Positions 1-13,013 of a stretch of DNA of 64,000 nucleotides are shown one piece after another. The notes beneath the pieces are model-generated. The model was not told the DNA's origin. It saw only the letters and a list, made by a program, of their open reading frames with translations, and made no database searches. Both the position numbers and the translations under genes were made by a program. Position 1 is the stretch's first letter. Every line of letters starts with the position of its first letter. Location: assembly GCA_032622095.1 (NCBI GenBank), contig CP136063.1, forward strand, positions 150,649,379 to 150,713,378, written 5' to 3'. Source of the DNA: Siphonodentalium dalli (Eukaryota > Mollusca > Scaphopoda > Gadilida > Siphonodentaliidae).

Positions 1-1747
1 TTAGCATAGCTGGGCTTACCGAGAATAGAATTAATCTGGCTTCTATGCGAAGTGGGCCGCCTACTAATCTGACTAAAAGTTCATAAAGAGCGTTTCTGGT
101 AAATTTTAAGAATTTGCCATACATGTAAAAAGCGGTGATATACTGTCTCCGTTTCGTAGCAAAATATACAATTATATGTTCTGGAGATATTTAAAGAGCT
201 TAATACACTTTGACACAATATGGTGTTGTGAGAAATGATCCATGATACACGTCTTCCTAAAGGTTCCATAAAACTGTGATGCAATAGTTCCCAGGCGCGC
301 GCAAAGGGCACGTCTGGAAACTGCAGTTTCACTTTAGGAACGACTTTTGCTTTATCTATAAGTAAATTGTAATAATCATATGTTTTCATATAAATGTGAT
401 CAATATTTGCAAAATCTATGGAACGTAAAAGTTGTAAACAGGACTTGTAAAATGGGGAGGGGGTCAATGTGTGCAGAGCGGAATTCGAAAATAAATTCGG
501 ATTATAATGTCTTAGTTGCAGTCCGAGCCAATATCTGGCAAAGTATAACCATTTCTTGTCTTCTGCAAAATAAATGACTTGTCTAATATGATTCAGCCGA
601 AAGGCTTTCATTTTAAGATCAATGTTGACTACGACTAAGCCTCCGTCAACATAATCTTGAAAGAGAACTTTGCGTTTGACTGGTTCAATTTTAGAGGCCC
701 AGATAAAGGTTACAGTGAAGTAATTCGATTGGTAGCGCCCTCCAACGGATTTTGGACCAAGATGCAGGAAAGAATTAAAAAAATTCTGGGCTCTGGTTGG
801 TTAATAGTAGTTTCGATATTTAAACATATAAAATACATGCAATCACTCCTCTTGAAATTTCAGACTCCAAACAAAACATTGGCACATTGTAAAGCACGTG
901 GTTCCTAGATTGAATTTTTTTGGGGTGAGGTAAAAAATGTCAATATTTTTTTTCATGCTATTCTGACTCTAGATTATAAATCTAGATATGATATGATTTT
1001 TTTTTTTCATGCAGAAACTTTGCGCAGATGCCAATCCTGGTGATCATGTACTCATTTATCACAATTCATGGATAGTCAGGGCTGCAAGCCATTATATGTT
1101 AACATTGAGGCCTGTGGGAAATAATTACTTCACTGTAACCAAAAACGGAACATTTGCCTTTGAAATCTGTCGCGATAGAAGCGAGGTAACTCTAAAATTT
1201 GTCCGACATAGTGATAAAAAATGTTTAGCTGATTCTTCATCTTCACAAAAGGCTGTTGAATCGTCGGCATAAAGGGAAATTTTGACTTTTTCGGAGCATC
1301 CGGGTGCATGTAACCCTATAATTCTCTGATCGGCGCGAACTTTAATGGCGAATGGTTCAAGGCATAGGACATATAACAGGGGAGATAAACTGCACCCTTG
1401 GCGGACTGATCGTGATATGGGGAACGATTGGGAAATGCATGTGTTCGTTAATATAAACGGAACTGATTGCATCATTATACAATAATTGTACTAAAGAACA
1501 AAACATGGGACCAAAACGGAAAGATTGAAGACATTGGAATAAATATGCGTGGTCTAACCTATATATCGAACGCTTTCATTTGATCTAGACAAATGAATAT
1601 TATTGAAAGATCTTTTTGTTCTACATAATCTAGAATGTTGCGGAATAAATGTAGATTGTCAGTAATTGATCGACCCCGAACAAAACAAGTCTGGTCCGGG
1701 TGGATCACTTCGCCGAGAACCTGTTTCGTCCGCATTATAGATAACAT
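1..1747 (-). pseudogene. Non-LTR retrotransposon ORF2 remnant, unit 1
   Basis: Minus-strand remains of a LINE ORF2 in three open pieces. 1559-1747 holds the RT fingers with HPDQTCFVRGRSITDN and the first catalytic-Asp region LDQMKAFD. 1125-1475 holds SVRQGCSLSPLLYVL and the catalytic YADD motif (SLYADDST). 81-611 holds a post-RT region with a zinc-binding-like CIFCYETETVYH motif. Pieces are separated by stops and by a foreign segment at about 1010-1135, so no functional enzyme can be made. The motif wording fits an L1/Tx1-like or related LINE; the clade is an inference. Confidence 0.85.
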
Positions 1748-1831
1748 TTTTGAAAGAATCTTGTAATCTAGATTTAAAAGGGAAATAGGTCTGCAATATG
1801 CTAGTTCTTCCGCACGAGCCTTATCTTTGGT

Positions 1832-2960
1832 TTGAGCAGGAACCAGTTACTGCAAAATTCCCAGGGAAATGGTGTTTAATCATATTTTTCTACTTATTTG
1901 AATGTCCGACTGCACATGACAATAACGCATAATTATAATCCAAAACCGCGAGTGTTGGCCCGCAAAAATTAGTAGGTCTCAGGTACCAAAAGGGATCGTG
2001 GAATGTGGGGATCTAGATAACAACACTACAGATTTAACGACGTGGAGTCTGAAATGAAGTGTCAGTTTGTTTTTAATACGGACCTTTATAAATTATTTAC
2101 TTAGGAATATGTATTCAAGTCAAAGAAGAGCGTTGACTGTTATATTATCCATGTTACATACATGGTATGAATGAAGAGCGTTTGTATTATTTGTGTCGTT
2201 TAAAGAAAACAACTGATTAACCATTTTGCAGTGGCGGATATACAAGTTTGTCCACAGAAAGTGTTCTTCTCAATTTTGCGTCAAACCGAGTCTGGGAATA
2301 TAAGACTTGATAATGATCGCCATTTACTGCATCAAGAATGAATGGCAATGTATTCCTACCACGGCGCGACTTCCCTCGTTCGTCGACCCTGCATGCATGT
2401 TAAGCAACGCAAAGTCACCTGGGGTAAGCCATTTTTTGTAGAACGCCCATAGCTGTTCATTAAAACAATATTTAATCATCGTCTTCTGATCGGCATAGCC
2501 GAAACAGATACATGTTCGACTGTGGTGTGATTGATTTCTGGAGGCCGTCGAAAATGCCGACGTGAACCGTACCTTGTCGGGATGTGTAACTAAAATTGTG
2601 AAGTTTTAATCGGATATTAAGATCATTACCAACCTAAATGGGCCAGTTTTTGGTTTGAGCAGGAACCATTTACTGCAAAATTCACAGGGAAATGGTATTT
2701 AATCATATTTTTTCTACCTTAATTGAATGTCCGACTGCACATGACAATAACGCATAATTGTATTACAACACCGTGAGTGTTGGCGTGCAAAAATTAGTAG
2801 GTCTCAGGTACCAAAAGGGAGGTTGTGGGGGATCTATAACAACACCACAAATTTAACTACATGGAGGTTTGAAATTAAAGGGTCAGTTTGTTTTTAATAC
2901 GGTACGGACCTTTATAAATTATTTACTTGGGAATATGTATTCAATTATTCACTGTCATAT
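1832..2960. repeat. Internal ~300 bp direct duplication within each unit
   Basis: A segment from about 1832 to 2110 (GGTTTGAGCAGGAACCAG ...) recurs in diverged form at about 2653-2960 (GGTTTGAGCAGGAACCAT ...), about 820 bp apart. The pair recurs in all units. It is older than the array amplification because the two halves differ more from each other than units differ from one another. Confidence 0.75.
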
Positions 2961-3106
2961 TATCCCCTAAAGAGCGTTTCTATGTTCACCAGAAGACGTA
3001 CACGGTACGCGTATACAATATAACAGCACAGCATCACGACATTGAAACATTGAGACATCACAACACAGCAATCGAAACGCACATTCATGATGCAACCTGA
3101 AATATA

Positions 3107-5133
3107 CTAATATAAAGTATTTTTAAATAAATATTTCAATTTGTTTTCATCATCAAATTTTGCAAATAATGACCAGTGATCATGGAACATTTCTAAAGGA
3201 AATCTCTGACTGTCTACTAATATTCTATATTTGATGTCATGCATGAAGAAAAATGCGATGGTCTGTTCTGGATATGTGTTTTCGATGGCTGCATACACTC
3301 TGTTTCTGCTTGACCATATTACTTGCCTATATGTGGCTAAGATATGTAGATATGTATCAAGATGTGCAGGCGATATAAAGCATTTGTTAGCATAGCTGGG
3401 CTTACCGAGAATAGAATTAATCTGGCTTCTATGCGAAGTGGGCCGCCTACTAATCTGACTAAAAGTTCATAAAGAGCGTTTCTGGTAAATTTTAAGAATT
3501 TGCCATACATGTAAAAAGCGGTGATATACTGTCTCCGTTTCGTAGCAAAATATACAATTATATGTTCTGGAGATATTTAAAGAGCTTAATACACTTTGAC
3601 ACAATATGGTGTTGTGAGAAATGATCCATGATACACGTCTTCCTAAAGGTTCCATAAAACTGTGATGCAATAGTTCCCAGGCGCGCGCAAAGGGCACGTC
3701 TGGAAACTGCAGTTTCACTTTAGGAACGACTTTTGCTTTATCTATAAGTAAATTGTAATAATCATATGTTTTCATATAAATGTGATCAATATTTGCAAAA
3801 TCTATGGAACGTAAAAGTTGTAAACAGGACTTGTAAAATGGGGAGGGGGTCAATGTGTGCAGAGCGGAATTCGAAAATAAATTCGGATTATAATGTCTTA
3901 GTTGCAGTCCGAGCCAATATCTGGCAAAGTATAACCATTTCTTGTCTTCTGCAAAATAAATGACTTGTCTAATATGATTCAGCCGAAAGGCTTTCATTTT
4001 AAGATCAATGTTGACTACGACTAAGCCTCCGTCAACATAATCTTGAAAGAGAACTTTGCGTTTGACTGGTTCAATTTTAGAGGCCCAGATAAAGGTTACA
4101 GTGAAGTAATTCGATTGGTAGCGCCCTCCAACGGATTTTGGACCAAGATGCAGGAAAGAATTAAAAAAATTCTGGGCTCTGGTTGGTTAATAGTAGTTTC
4201 GATATTTAAACATATAAAATACATGCAATCACTCCTCTTGAAATTTCAGACTCCAAACAAAACATTGGCACATTGTAAAGCACGTGGTTCCTAGATTGAA
4301 TTTTTTTGGGGTGAGGTAAAAAATGTCAATATTTTTTTTCATGCTATTCTGACTCTAGATTATAAATCTAGATATGATATGATTTTTTTTTTTCATGCAG
4401 AAACTTTGCGCAGATGCCAATCCTGGTGATCATGTACTCATTTATCACAATTCATGGATAGTCAGGGCTGCAAGCCATTATATGTTAACATTGAGGCCTG
4501 TGGGAAATAATTACTTCACTGTAACCAAAAACGGAACATTTGCCTTTGAAATCTGTCGCGATAGAAGCGAGGTAACTCTAAAATTTGTCCGACATAGTGA
4601 TAAAAAATGTTTAGCTGATTCTTCATCTTCACAAAAGGCTGTTGAATCGTCGGCATAAAGGGAAATTTTGACTTTTTCGGAGCATCCGGGTGCATGTAAC
4701 CCTATAATTCTCTGATCGGCGCGAACTTTAATGGCGAATGGTTCAAGGCATAGGACATATAACAGGGGAGATAAACTGCACCCTTGGCGGACTGATCGTG
4801 ATATGGGGAACGATTGGGAAATGCATGTGTTCGTTAATATAAACGGAACTGATTGCATCATTATACAATAATTGTACTAAAGAACAAAACATGGGACCAA
4901 AACGGAAAGATTGAAGACATTGGAATAAATATGCGTGGTCTAACCTATATATCGAACGCTTTCATTTGATCTAGACAAATGAATATTATTGAAAGATCTT
5001 TTTGTTCTACATAATCTAGAATGTTGCGGAATAAATGTAGATTGTCAGTAATTGATCGACCCCGAACAAAACAAGTCTGGTCCGGGTGGATCACTTCGCC
5101 GAGAACCTGTTTCGTCCGCATTATAGATAACAT
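3107..5133 (-). pseudogene. Non-LTR retrotransposon ORF2 remnant, unit 2
   Basis: Complete set of fragments seen in the array, 5' to 3' on the minus strand: RT fingers (4945-5133), YADD block (4511-4861), zinc-binding-like post-RT region (3467-3997) and a 63-aa C-terminal tail (3107-3298, with EMFHDHWSLFAKF). Same breaks as in unit 1, so the lesions predate amplification. Confidence 0.85.
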
Positions 5134-6772
5134 TTTTGAAAGAATCTTGTAATCTAGATTTAAAAGGGAAATAGGTCTGCAATATGCTAGTTCTTCCGCA
5201 CGAGCCTTATCTTTGGTTTGAGCAGGAACCAGTTACTGCAAAATTCCCAGGGAAATGGTGTTTAATCATATTTTTCTACTTATTTGAATGTCCGACTGCA
5301 CATGACAATAACGCATAATTATAATCCAAAACCGCGAGTGTTGGCCCGCAAAAATTAGTAGGTCTCAGGTACCAAAAGGGATCGTGGAATGTGGGGATCT
5401 AGATAACAACACTACAGATTTAACGACGTGGAGTCTGAAATGAAGTGTCAGTTTGTTTTTAATACGGACCTTTATAAATTATTTACTTAGGAATATGTAT
5501 TCAAGTCAAAGAAGAGCGTTGACTGTTATATTATCCATGTTACATACATGGTATGAATGAAGAGCGTTTGTATTATTTGTGTCGTTTAAAGAAAACAACT
5601 GATTAACCATTTTGCAGTGGCGGATATACAAGTTTGTCCACAGAAAGTGTTCTTCTCAATTTTGCGTCAAACCGAGTCTGGGAATATAAGACTTGATAAT
5701 GATCGCCATTTACTGCATCAAGAATGAATGGCAATGTATTCCTACCACGGCGCGACTTCCCTCGTTCGTCGACCCTGCATGCATGTTAAGCAACGCAAAG
5801 TCACCTGGGGTAAGCCATTTTTTGTAGAACGCCCATAGCTGTTCATTAAAACAATATTTAATCATCGTCTTCTGATCGGCATAGCCGAAACAGATACATG
5901 TTCGACTGTGGTGTGATTGATTTCTGGAGGCCGTCGAAAATGCCGACGTGAACCGTACCTTGTCGGGATGTGTAACTAAAATTGTGAAGTTTTAATCGGA
6001 TATTAAGATCATTACCAACCTAAATGGGCCAGTTTTTGGTTTGAGCAGGAACCATTTACTGCAAAATTCACAGGGAAATGGTATTTAATCATATTTTTTC
6101 TACCTTAATTGAATGTCCGACTGCACATGACAATAACGCATAATTGTATTACAACACCGTGAGTGTTGGCGTGCAAAAATTAGTAGGTCTCAGGTACCAA
6201 AAGGGAGGTTGTGGGGGATCTATAACAACACCACAAATTTAACTACATGGAGGTTTGAAATTAAAGGGTCAGTTTGTTTTTAATACGGTACGGACCTTTA
6301 TAAATTATTTACTTGGGAATATGTATTCAATTATTCACTGTCATATTATCCCCTAAAGAGCGTTTCTATGTTCACCAGAAGACGTACACGGTACGCGTAT
6401 ACAATATAACAGCACAGCATCACGACATTGAAACATTGAGACATCACAACACAGCAATCGAAACGCACATTCATGATGCAACCTGAAATATACTAATATA
6501 AAGTATTTTTAAATAAATATTTCAATTTGTTTTCATCATCAAATTTTGCAAATAATGACCAGTGATCATGGAACATTTCTAAAGGAAATCTCTGACTGTC
6601 TACTAATATTCTATATTTGATGTCATGCATGAAGAAAAATGCGATGGTCTGTTCTGGATATGTGTTTTCGATGGCTGCATACACTCTGTTTCTGCTTGAC
6701 CATATTACTTGCCTATATGTGGCTAAGATATGTAGATATGTATCAAGATGTGCAGGCGATATAAAGCATTTG
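3387..6772. repeat. Array unit 2 (type A)
   Basis: Exactly 3,386 bp, same as unit 1 wherever compared. All reading frames present in unit 1 recur at an offset of 3,386. Confidence 0.9.
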
Positions 6773-8542
6773 TTAGCATAGCTGGGCTTACCGAGAATAG
6801 AATTAATCTGGCTTCTATGCGAAGTGGGCCGCCTACTAATCTGACTAAAAGTTCATAAAGAGCGTTTCTGGTAAATTTTAAGAATTTGCCATACATGTAA
6901 AAAGCGGTGATATACTGTCTCCGTTTCGTAGCAAAATATACAATTATATGTTCTGGAGATATTTAAAGAGCTTAATACACTTTGACACAATATGGTGTTG
7001 TGAGAAATGATCCATGATACACGTCTTCCTAAAGGTTCCATAAAACTGTGATGCAATAGTTCCCAGGCGCGCGCAAAGGGCACGTCTGGAAACTGCAGTT
7101 TCACTTTAGGAACGACTTTTGCTTTATCTATAAGTAAATTGTAATAATCATATGTTTTCATATAAATGTGATCAATATTTGCAAAATCTATGGAACGTAA
7201 AAGTTGTAAACAGGACTTGTAAAATGGGGAGGGGGTCAATGTGTGCAGAGCGGAATTCGAAAATAAATTCGGATTATAATGTCTTAGTTGCAGTCCGAGC
7301 CAATATCTGGCAAAGTATAACCATTTCTTGTCTTCTGCAAAATAAATGACTTGTCTAATATGATTCAGCCGAAAGGCTTTCATTTTAAGATCAATGTTGA
7401 CTACGACTAAGCCTCCGTCAACATAATCTTGAAAGAGAACTTTGCGTTTGACTGGTTCAATTTTAGAGGCCCAGATAAAGGTTACAGTGAAGTAATTCGA
7501 TTGGTAGCGCCCTCCAACGGATTTTGGACCAAGATGCAGGAAAGAATTAAAAAAATTCTGGGCTCTGGTTGGTTAATAGTAGTTTCGATATTTAAACATA
7601 TAAAATACATGCAATCACTCCTCTTGAAATTTCAGACTCCAAACAAAACATTGGCACATTGTAAAGCACGTGGTTCCTAGATTGAATTGTTTTGGGGTGA
7701 GGTAAAAAATGTCAATATTTTTTTTCATGCTATTCTGACTCTAGATTATAAATCCCAAATTTAAAGGCATATGCCATGCCTGACGATATGATTTTTTTTT
7801 TTCATGCAGAAACTTTGCGCAGATGCCAATCCTGGTGATCATGTACTCATTTATCACAATTCATGGATAGTCAGGGCTGCAAGCCATTATATGTTAACAT
7901 TGAGGCCTGTGGGAAATAATTACTTCACTGTAACCACAAACGGAACATTTGCCTTTGAAATCTGTCGCGATAGAAGGGAGGTAACTCTAAAATTTGTCCG
8001 ACATAGTGATAAAAAATGTTTAGCTGATTCTTCATCTTCACAAAAGGCTGTTGAATCGTCGGCATAAAGGGAAATTTTGACTTTTTCGGAGCATCCGGGT
8101 GCATGTAACCCTATAATTCTCTGATCGGCGCGAACTTTAATGGCGAATGGTTCAAGGCATAGGACATATAACAGGGGAGATAAACTGCACCCTTGGCGGA
8201 CTGATCGTGATATGGGGAACGATGGGGAAATGCATGTGTCCGTTAATATAAACGGAACTGATTGCATCATTATACAATAATCGTACTAAAGAACAAAACA
8301 TGGGACCAAAACGGAAAGATTGAAGACATTGGAATAAATATGCGTGGTCTAACCTATATATCGAACGCTTTCATTTGATCTAGACAAATGAATATTATTG
8401 AAAGATCTTTTTGTTCTACATAATCTAGAATGTTGCGGAATAAATGTAGATTGTCAGTAATTGATCGACCCCGAACAAAACAAGTCTGGTCCGGGTGGAT
8501 CACTTCGCCGAGAACCTGTTTCGTCCGCATTATAGATAACAT
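6493..8542 (-). pseudogene. Non-LTR retrotransposon ORF2 remnant, units 2/3
   Basis: Fragments as above: 8354-8542, 7920-8270 (type B version with small substitutions such as ILTDTCISPSF), 6853-7383 and the tail at 6493-6684. Broken in the same way. Confidence 0.85.
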
Positions 8543-10192
8543 TTTTGAAAGAATCTTGTAATCTAGATTTAAAAGGGAAATAGGTCTGCAATATGCTAGT
8601 TCTTCCGCACGAGCCTTATCTTTGGTTTGAGCAGGAACCAGTTACTGCAAAATTCCCAGGGAAATGGTGTTTAATCATATTTTTCTACTTATTTGAATGT
8701 CCGACTGCACATGACAATAACGCATAATTATAATCCAAAACCGCGAGTGTTGGCCCGCAAAAATTAGTAGGTCTCAGGTACCAAAAGGGATCGTGGAATG
8801 TGGGGATCTAGATAACAACACTACAGATTTAACGACGTGGAGTCTGAAATGAAGTGTCAGTTTGTTTTTAATACGGACCTTTATAAATTATTTACTTAGG
8901 AATATGTATTCAAGTCAAAGAAGAGCGTTGACTGTTATATTATCCATGTTACATACATGGTATGAATGAAGAGCGTTTGTATTATTTGTGTCGTTTAAAG
9001 AAAACAACTGATTAACCATTTTGCAGTGGCGGATATACAAGTTTGTCCACAGAAAGTGTTCTTCGCAATTTTGCGTCAAACCGAGTCTGGGAATATAAGA
9101 CTTGATAATGATCGCCATTTACGGCATCAAGAACGAATGGCAATGTATTCCTACCACGGTGCGACGTGGGGTGACTTCCCTCGTTCGTCGACCCTGCATG
9201 CATGTTAAGCAACGCAAAGTCACCTGGGGTAAGCCATTTTTTGTAGAACGCCCATAGCTGTTCATTAAAACAATATTTAATCATCGTCTTCTGATCGGCA
9301 TAGCCGAAACAGATACATGTTCGACTGTGGTGTGATTGATTTCTGGAGGCCGTCGAAAATGCCGACGTGAACCGTACGTTGTCGGGATGTGTAACTAAAA
9401 TTGTGAAGTTTTAATCAGATTTTTAAGATCATTACCAACCTAAATGGGCCAGTTTTTGGTTTGAGCAGGAACCATTTACTGCAAAATTCACAGGGAAATG
9501 GTATTTAATCATATTTTTTCTACCTTAATTGAATGTCCGACTGCACATGACAATAACGCATAATTGTATTACAACACCGTGAGTGTTGGCGTGCAAAAAT
9601 TAGTAGGTCTCAGGTACCAAAAGGGAGGTTGTGGGGGATCTATAACAACACCACAAATTTAACTACATGGAGGTTTGAAATTAAAGGGTCAGTTTGTTTT
9701 TAATACGGTACGGACCTTTATAAATTATTTACTTGGGAATATGTATTCAATTATTCACTGTCATATTATCCCCTAAAGAGCGTTTCTATGTTCACCAGAA
9801 GACGTACACGGTACGCGTATACAATATAACAGCACAGCATCACGACATTGAAACATTGAGACATCACAACACAGCAATCGAAACGCACATTCATGATGCA
9901 ACCTGAAATATACTAATATAAAGTATTTTTAAATAAATATTTCAATTTGTTTTCATCATCAAATTTTGCAAATAATGACCAGTGATCATGGAACATTTCT
10001 AAAGGAAATCTCTGACTGTCTACTAATATTCTATATTTGATGTCATGCATGAAGAAAAATGCGATGGTCTGTTCTGGATATGTGTTTTCGATGGCTGCAT
10101 ACACTCTGTTTCTGCTTGACCATATTACTTGCCTATATGTGGCTAAGATATGTAGATATGTATCAAGATGTGCAGGCGATATAAAGCATTTG
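6773..10192. repeat. Array unit 3 (type B)
   Basis: 3,420 bp. Differences from type A are confined to about 7682-9425: an exchange near 7755-7785 that adds ~23 bp, a ~10 bp insertion near 9164-9174 that keeps a 90-aa minus-strand frame open, and scattered substitutions (for example at 7937, 8222, 8240 and 9065). Outside that block it matches type A. Confidence 0.9.
9012..9284 (-). CDS. Unknown 90-aa frame in type B unit 3
   Basis: A minus-strand frame open only in type B units, because type A lacks about 10 bp near the equivalent position. It contains GDFALLNMHAGSTNEGSH and RGRNTLPFVLDAVNGDHYQV, compositionally protein-like. I do not recognise a family; it may be a gag- or transposase-derived fragment inside the repeat. 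A gene product is doubtful. Confidence 0.3.
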   Translation of the reverse strand: MIKYCFNEQLWAFYKKWLTPGDFALLNMHAGSTNEGSHPTSHRGRNTLPFVLDAVNGDHYQVLYSQTRFDAKLRRTLSVDKLVYPPLQNG

Positions 10193-11939
10193 TTAGCATA
10201 GCTGGGCTTACCGAGAATAGAATTAATCTGGCTTCTATGCGAAGTGGGCCGCCTACTAATCTGACTAAAAGTTCATAAAGAGCGTTTCTGGTAAATTTTA
10301 AGAATTTGCCATACATGTAAAAAGCGGTGATATACTGTCTCCGTTTCGTAGCAAAATATACAATTATATGTTCTGGAGATATTTAAAGAGCTTAATACAC
10401 TTTGACACAATATGGTGTTGTGAGAAATGATCCATGATACACGTCTTCCTAAAGGTTCCATAAAACTGTGATGCAATAGTTCCCAGGCGCGCGCAAAGGG
10501 CACGTCTGGAAACTGCAGTTTCACTTTAGGAACGACTTTTGCTTTATCTATAAGTAAATTGTAATAATCATATGTTTTCATATAAATGTGATCAATATTT
10601 GCAAAATCTATGGAACGTAAAAGTTGTAAACAGGACTTGTAAAATGGGGAGGGGGTCAATGTGTGCAGAGCGGAATTCGAAAATAAATTCGGATTATAAT
10701 GTCTTAGTTGCAGTCCGAGCCAATATCTGGCAAAGTATAACCATTTCTTGTCTTCTGCAAAATAAATGACTTGTCTAATATGATTCAGCCGAAAGGCTTT
10801 CATTTTAAGATCAATGTTGACTACGACTAAGCCTCCGTCAACATAATCTTGAAAGAGAACTTTGCGTTTGACTGGTTCAATTTTAGAGGCCCAGATAAAG
10901 GTTACAGTGAAGTAATTCGATTGGTAGCGCCCTCCAACGGATTTTGGACCAAGATGCAGGAAAGAATTAAAAAAATTCTGGGCTCTGGTTGGTTAATAGT
11001 AGTTTCGATATTTAAACATATAAAATACATGCAATCACTCCTCTTGAAATTTCAGACTCCAAACAAAACATTGGCACATTGTAAAGCACGTGGTTCCTAG
11101 ATTGAATTTTTTTGGGGTGAGGTAAAAAATGTCAATATTTTTTTTCATGCTATTCTGACTCTAGATTATAAATCTAGATATGATATGATTTTTTTTTTTC
11201 ATGCAGAAACTTTGCGCAGATGCCAATCCTGGTGATCATGTACTCATTTATCACAATTCATGGATAGTCAGGGCTGCAAGCCATTATATGTTAACATTGA
11301 GGCCTGTGGGAAATAATTACTTCACTGTAACCAAAAACGGAACATTTGCCTTTGAAATCTGTCGCGATAGAAGCGAGGTAACTCTAAAATTTGTCCGACA
11401 TAGTGATAAAAAATGTTTAGCTGATTCTTCATCTTCACAAAAGGCTGTTGAATCGTCGGCATAAAGGGAAATTTTGACTTTTTCGGAGCATCCGGGTGCA
11501 TGTAACCCTATAATTCTCTGATCGGCGCGAACTTTAATGGCGAATGGTTCAAGGCATAGGACATATAACAGGGGAGATAAACTGCACCCTTGGCGGACTG
11601 ATCGTGATATGGGGAACGATTGGGAAATGCATGTGTTCGTTAATATAAACGGAACTGATTGCATCATTATACAATAATTGTACTAAAGAACAAAACATGG
11701 GACCAAAACGGAAAGATTGAAGACATTGGAATAAATATGCGTGGTCTAACCTATATATCGAACGCTTTCATTTGATCTAGACAAATGAATATTATTGAAA
11801 GATCTTTTTGTTCTACATAATCTAGAATGTTGCGGAATAAATGTAGATTGTCAGTAATTGATCGACCCCGAACAAAACAAGTCTGGTCCGGGTGGATCAC
11901 TTCGCCGAGAACCTGTTTCGTCCGCATTATAGATAACAT
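9913..11939 (-). pseudogene. Non-LTR retrotransposon ORF2 remnant, units 3/4
   Basis: Fragments at 11751-11939, 11317-11667, 10273-10803 and 9913-10104, type A wording in the RT block. Same lesions as the other copies. Confidence 0.85.
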
Positions 11940-13012
11940 TTTTGAAAGAATCTTGTAATCTAGATTTAAAAGGGAAATAGGTCTGCAATATGCTAGTTCT
12001 TCCGCACGAGCCTTATCTTTGGTTTGAGCAGGAACCAGTTACTGCAAAATTCCCAGGGAAATGGTGTTTAATCATATTTTTCTACTTATTTGAATGTCCG
12101 ACTGCACATGACAATAACGCATAATTATAATCCAAAACCGCGAGTGTTGGCCCGCAAAAATTAGTAGGTCTCAGGTACCAAAAGGGATCGTGGAATGTGG
12201 GGATCTAGATAACAACACTACAGATTTAACGACGTGGAGTCTGAAATGAAGTGTCAGTTTGTTTTTAATACGGACCTTTATAAATTATTTACTTAGGAAT
12301 ATGTATTCAAGTCAAAGAAGAGCGTTGACTGTTATATTATCCATGTTACATACATGGTATGAATGAAGAGCGTTTGTATTATTTGTGTCGTTTAAAGAAA
12401 ACAACTGATTAACCATTTTGCAGTGGCGGATATACAAGTTTGTCCACAGAAAGTGTTCTTCTCAATTTTGCGTCAAACCGAGTCTGGGAATATAAGACTT
12501 GATAATGATCGCCATTTACTGCATCAAGAATGAATGGCAATGTATTCCTACCACGGCGCGACTTCCCTCGTTCGTCGACCCTGCATGCATGTTAAGCAAC
12601 GCAAAGTCACCTGGGGTAAGCCATTTTTTGTAGAACGCCCATAGCTGTTCATTAAAACAATATTTAATCATCGTCTTCTGATCGGCATAGCCGAAACAGA
12701 TACATGTTCGACTGTGGTGTGATTGATTTCTGGAGGCCGTCGAAAATGCCGACGTGAACCGTACCTTGTCGGGATGTGTAACTAAAATTGTGAAGTTTTA
12801 ATCGGATATTAAGATCATTACCAACCTAAATGGGCCAGTTTTTGGTTTGAGCAGGAACCATTTACTGCAAAATTCACAGGGAAATGGTATTTAATCATAT
12901 TTTTTCTACCTTAATTGAATGTCCGACTGCACATGACAATAACGCATAATTGTATTACAACACCGTGAGTGTTGGCGTGCAAAAATTAGTAGGTCTCAGG
13001 TACCAAAAGGGA
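10193..13012. repeat. Array unit 4 (type A, 3' truncated)
   Basis: Type A unit ending at a deletion junction near 13012, where sequence equivalent to unit position ~2820 joins sequence equivalent to position ~352 of the next copy. About 900 bp is missing across the junction. Confidence 0.88.
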
Positions 13013-13013
13013 A

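Larger units (their letters stand above)
1..3386. repeat. Array unit 1 (type A)
   Basis: First unit, cut by the window edge only in the sense that its own upstream neighbour is not seen. Type A signatures are TCTAGATATGATATGAT near 984 and the short form of the segment near 2360-2370. Its sequence matches unit 2 across the parts I compared. Confidence 0.9.

Noticed and set aside
1009-1272. 87-aa plus-strand frame repeated in every array unit
   Set aside because: Its second half is antisense of the YADD reverse transcriptase block; only the first ~40 codons are unexplained and are listed as a finding instead.
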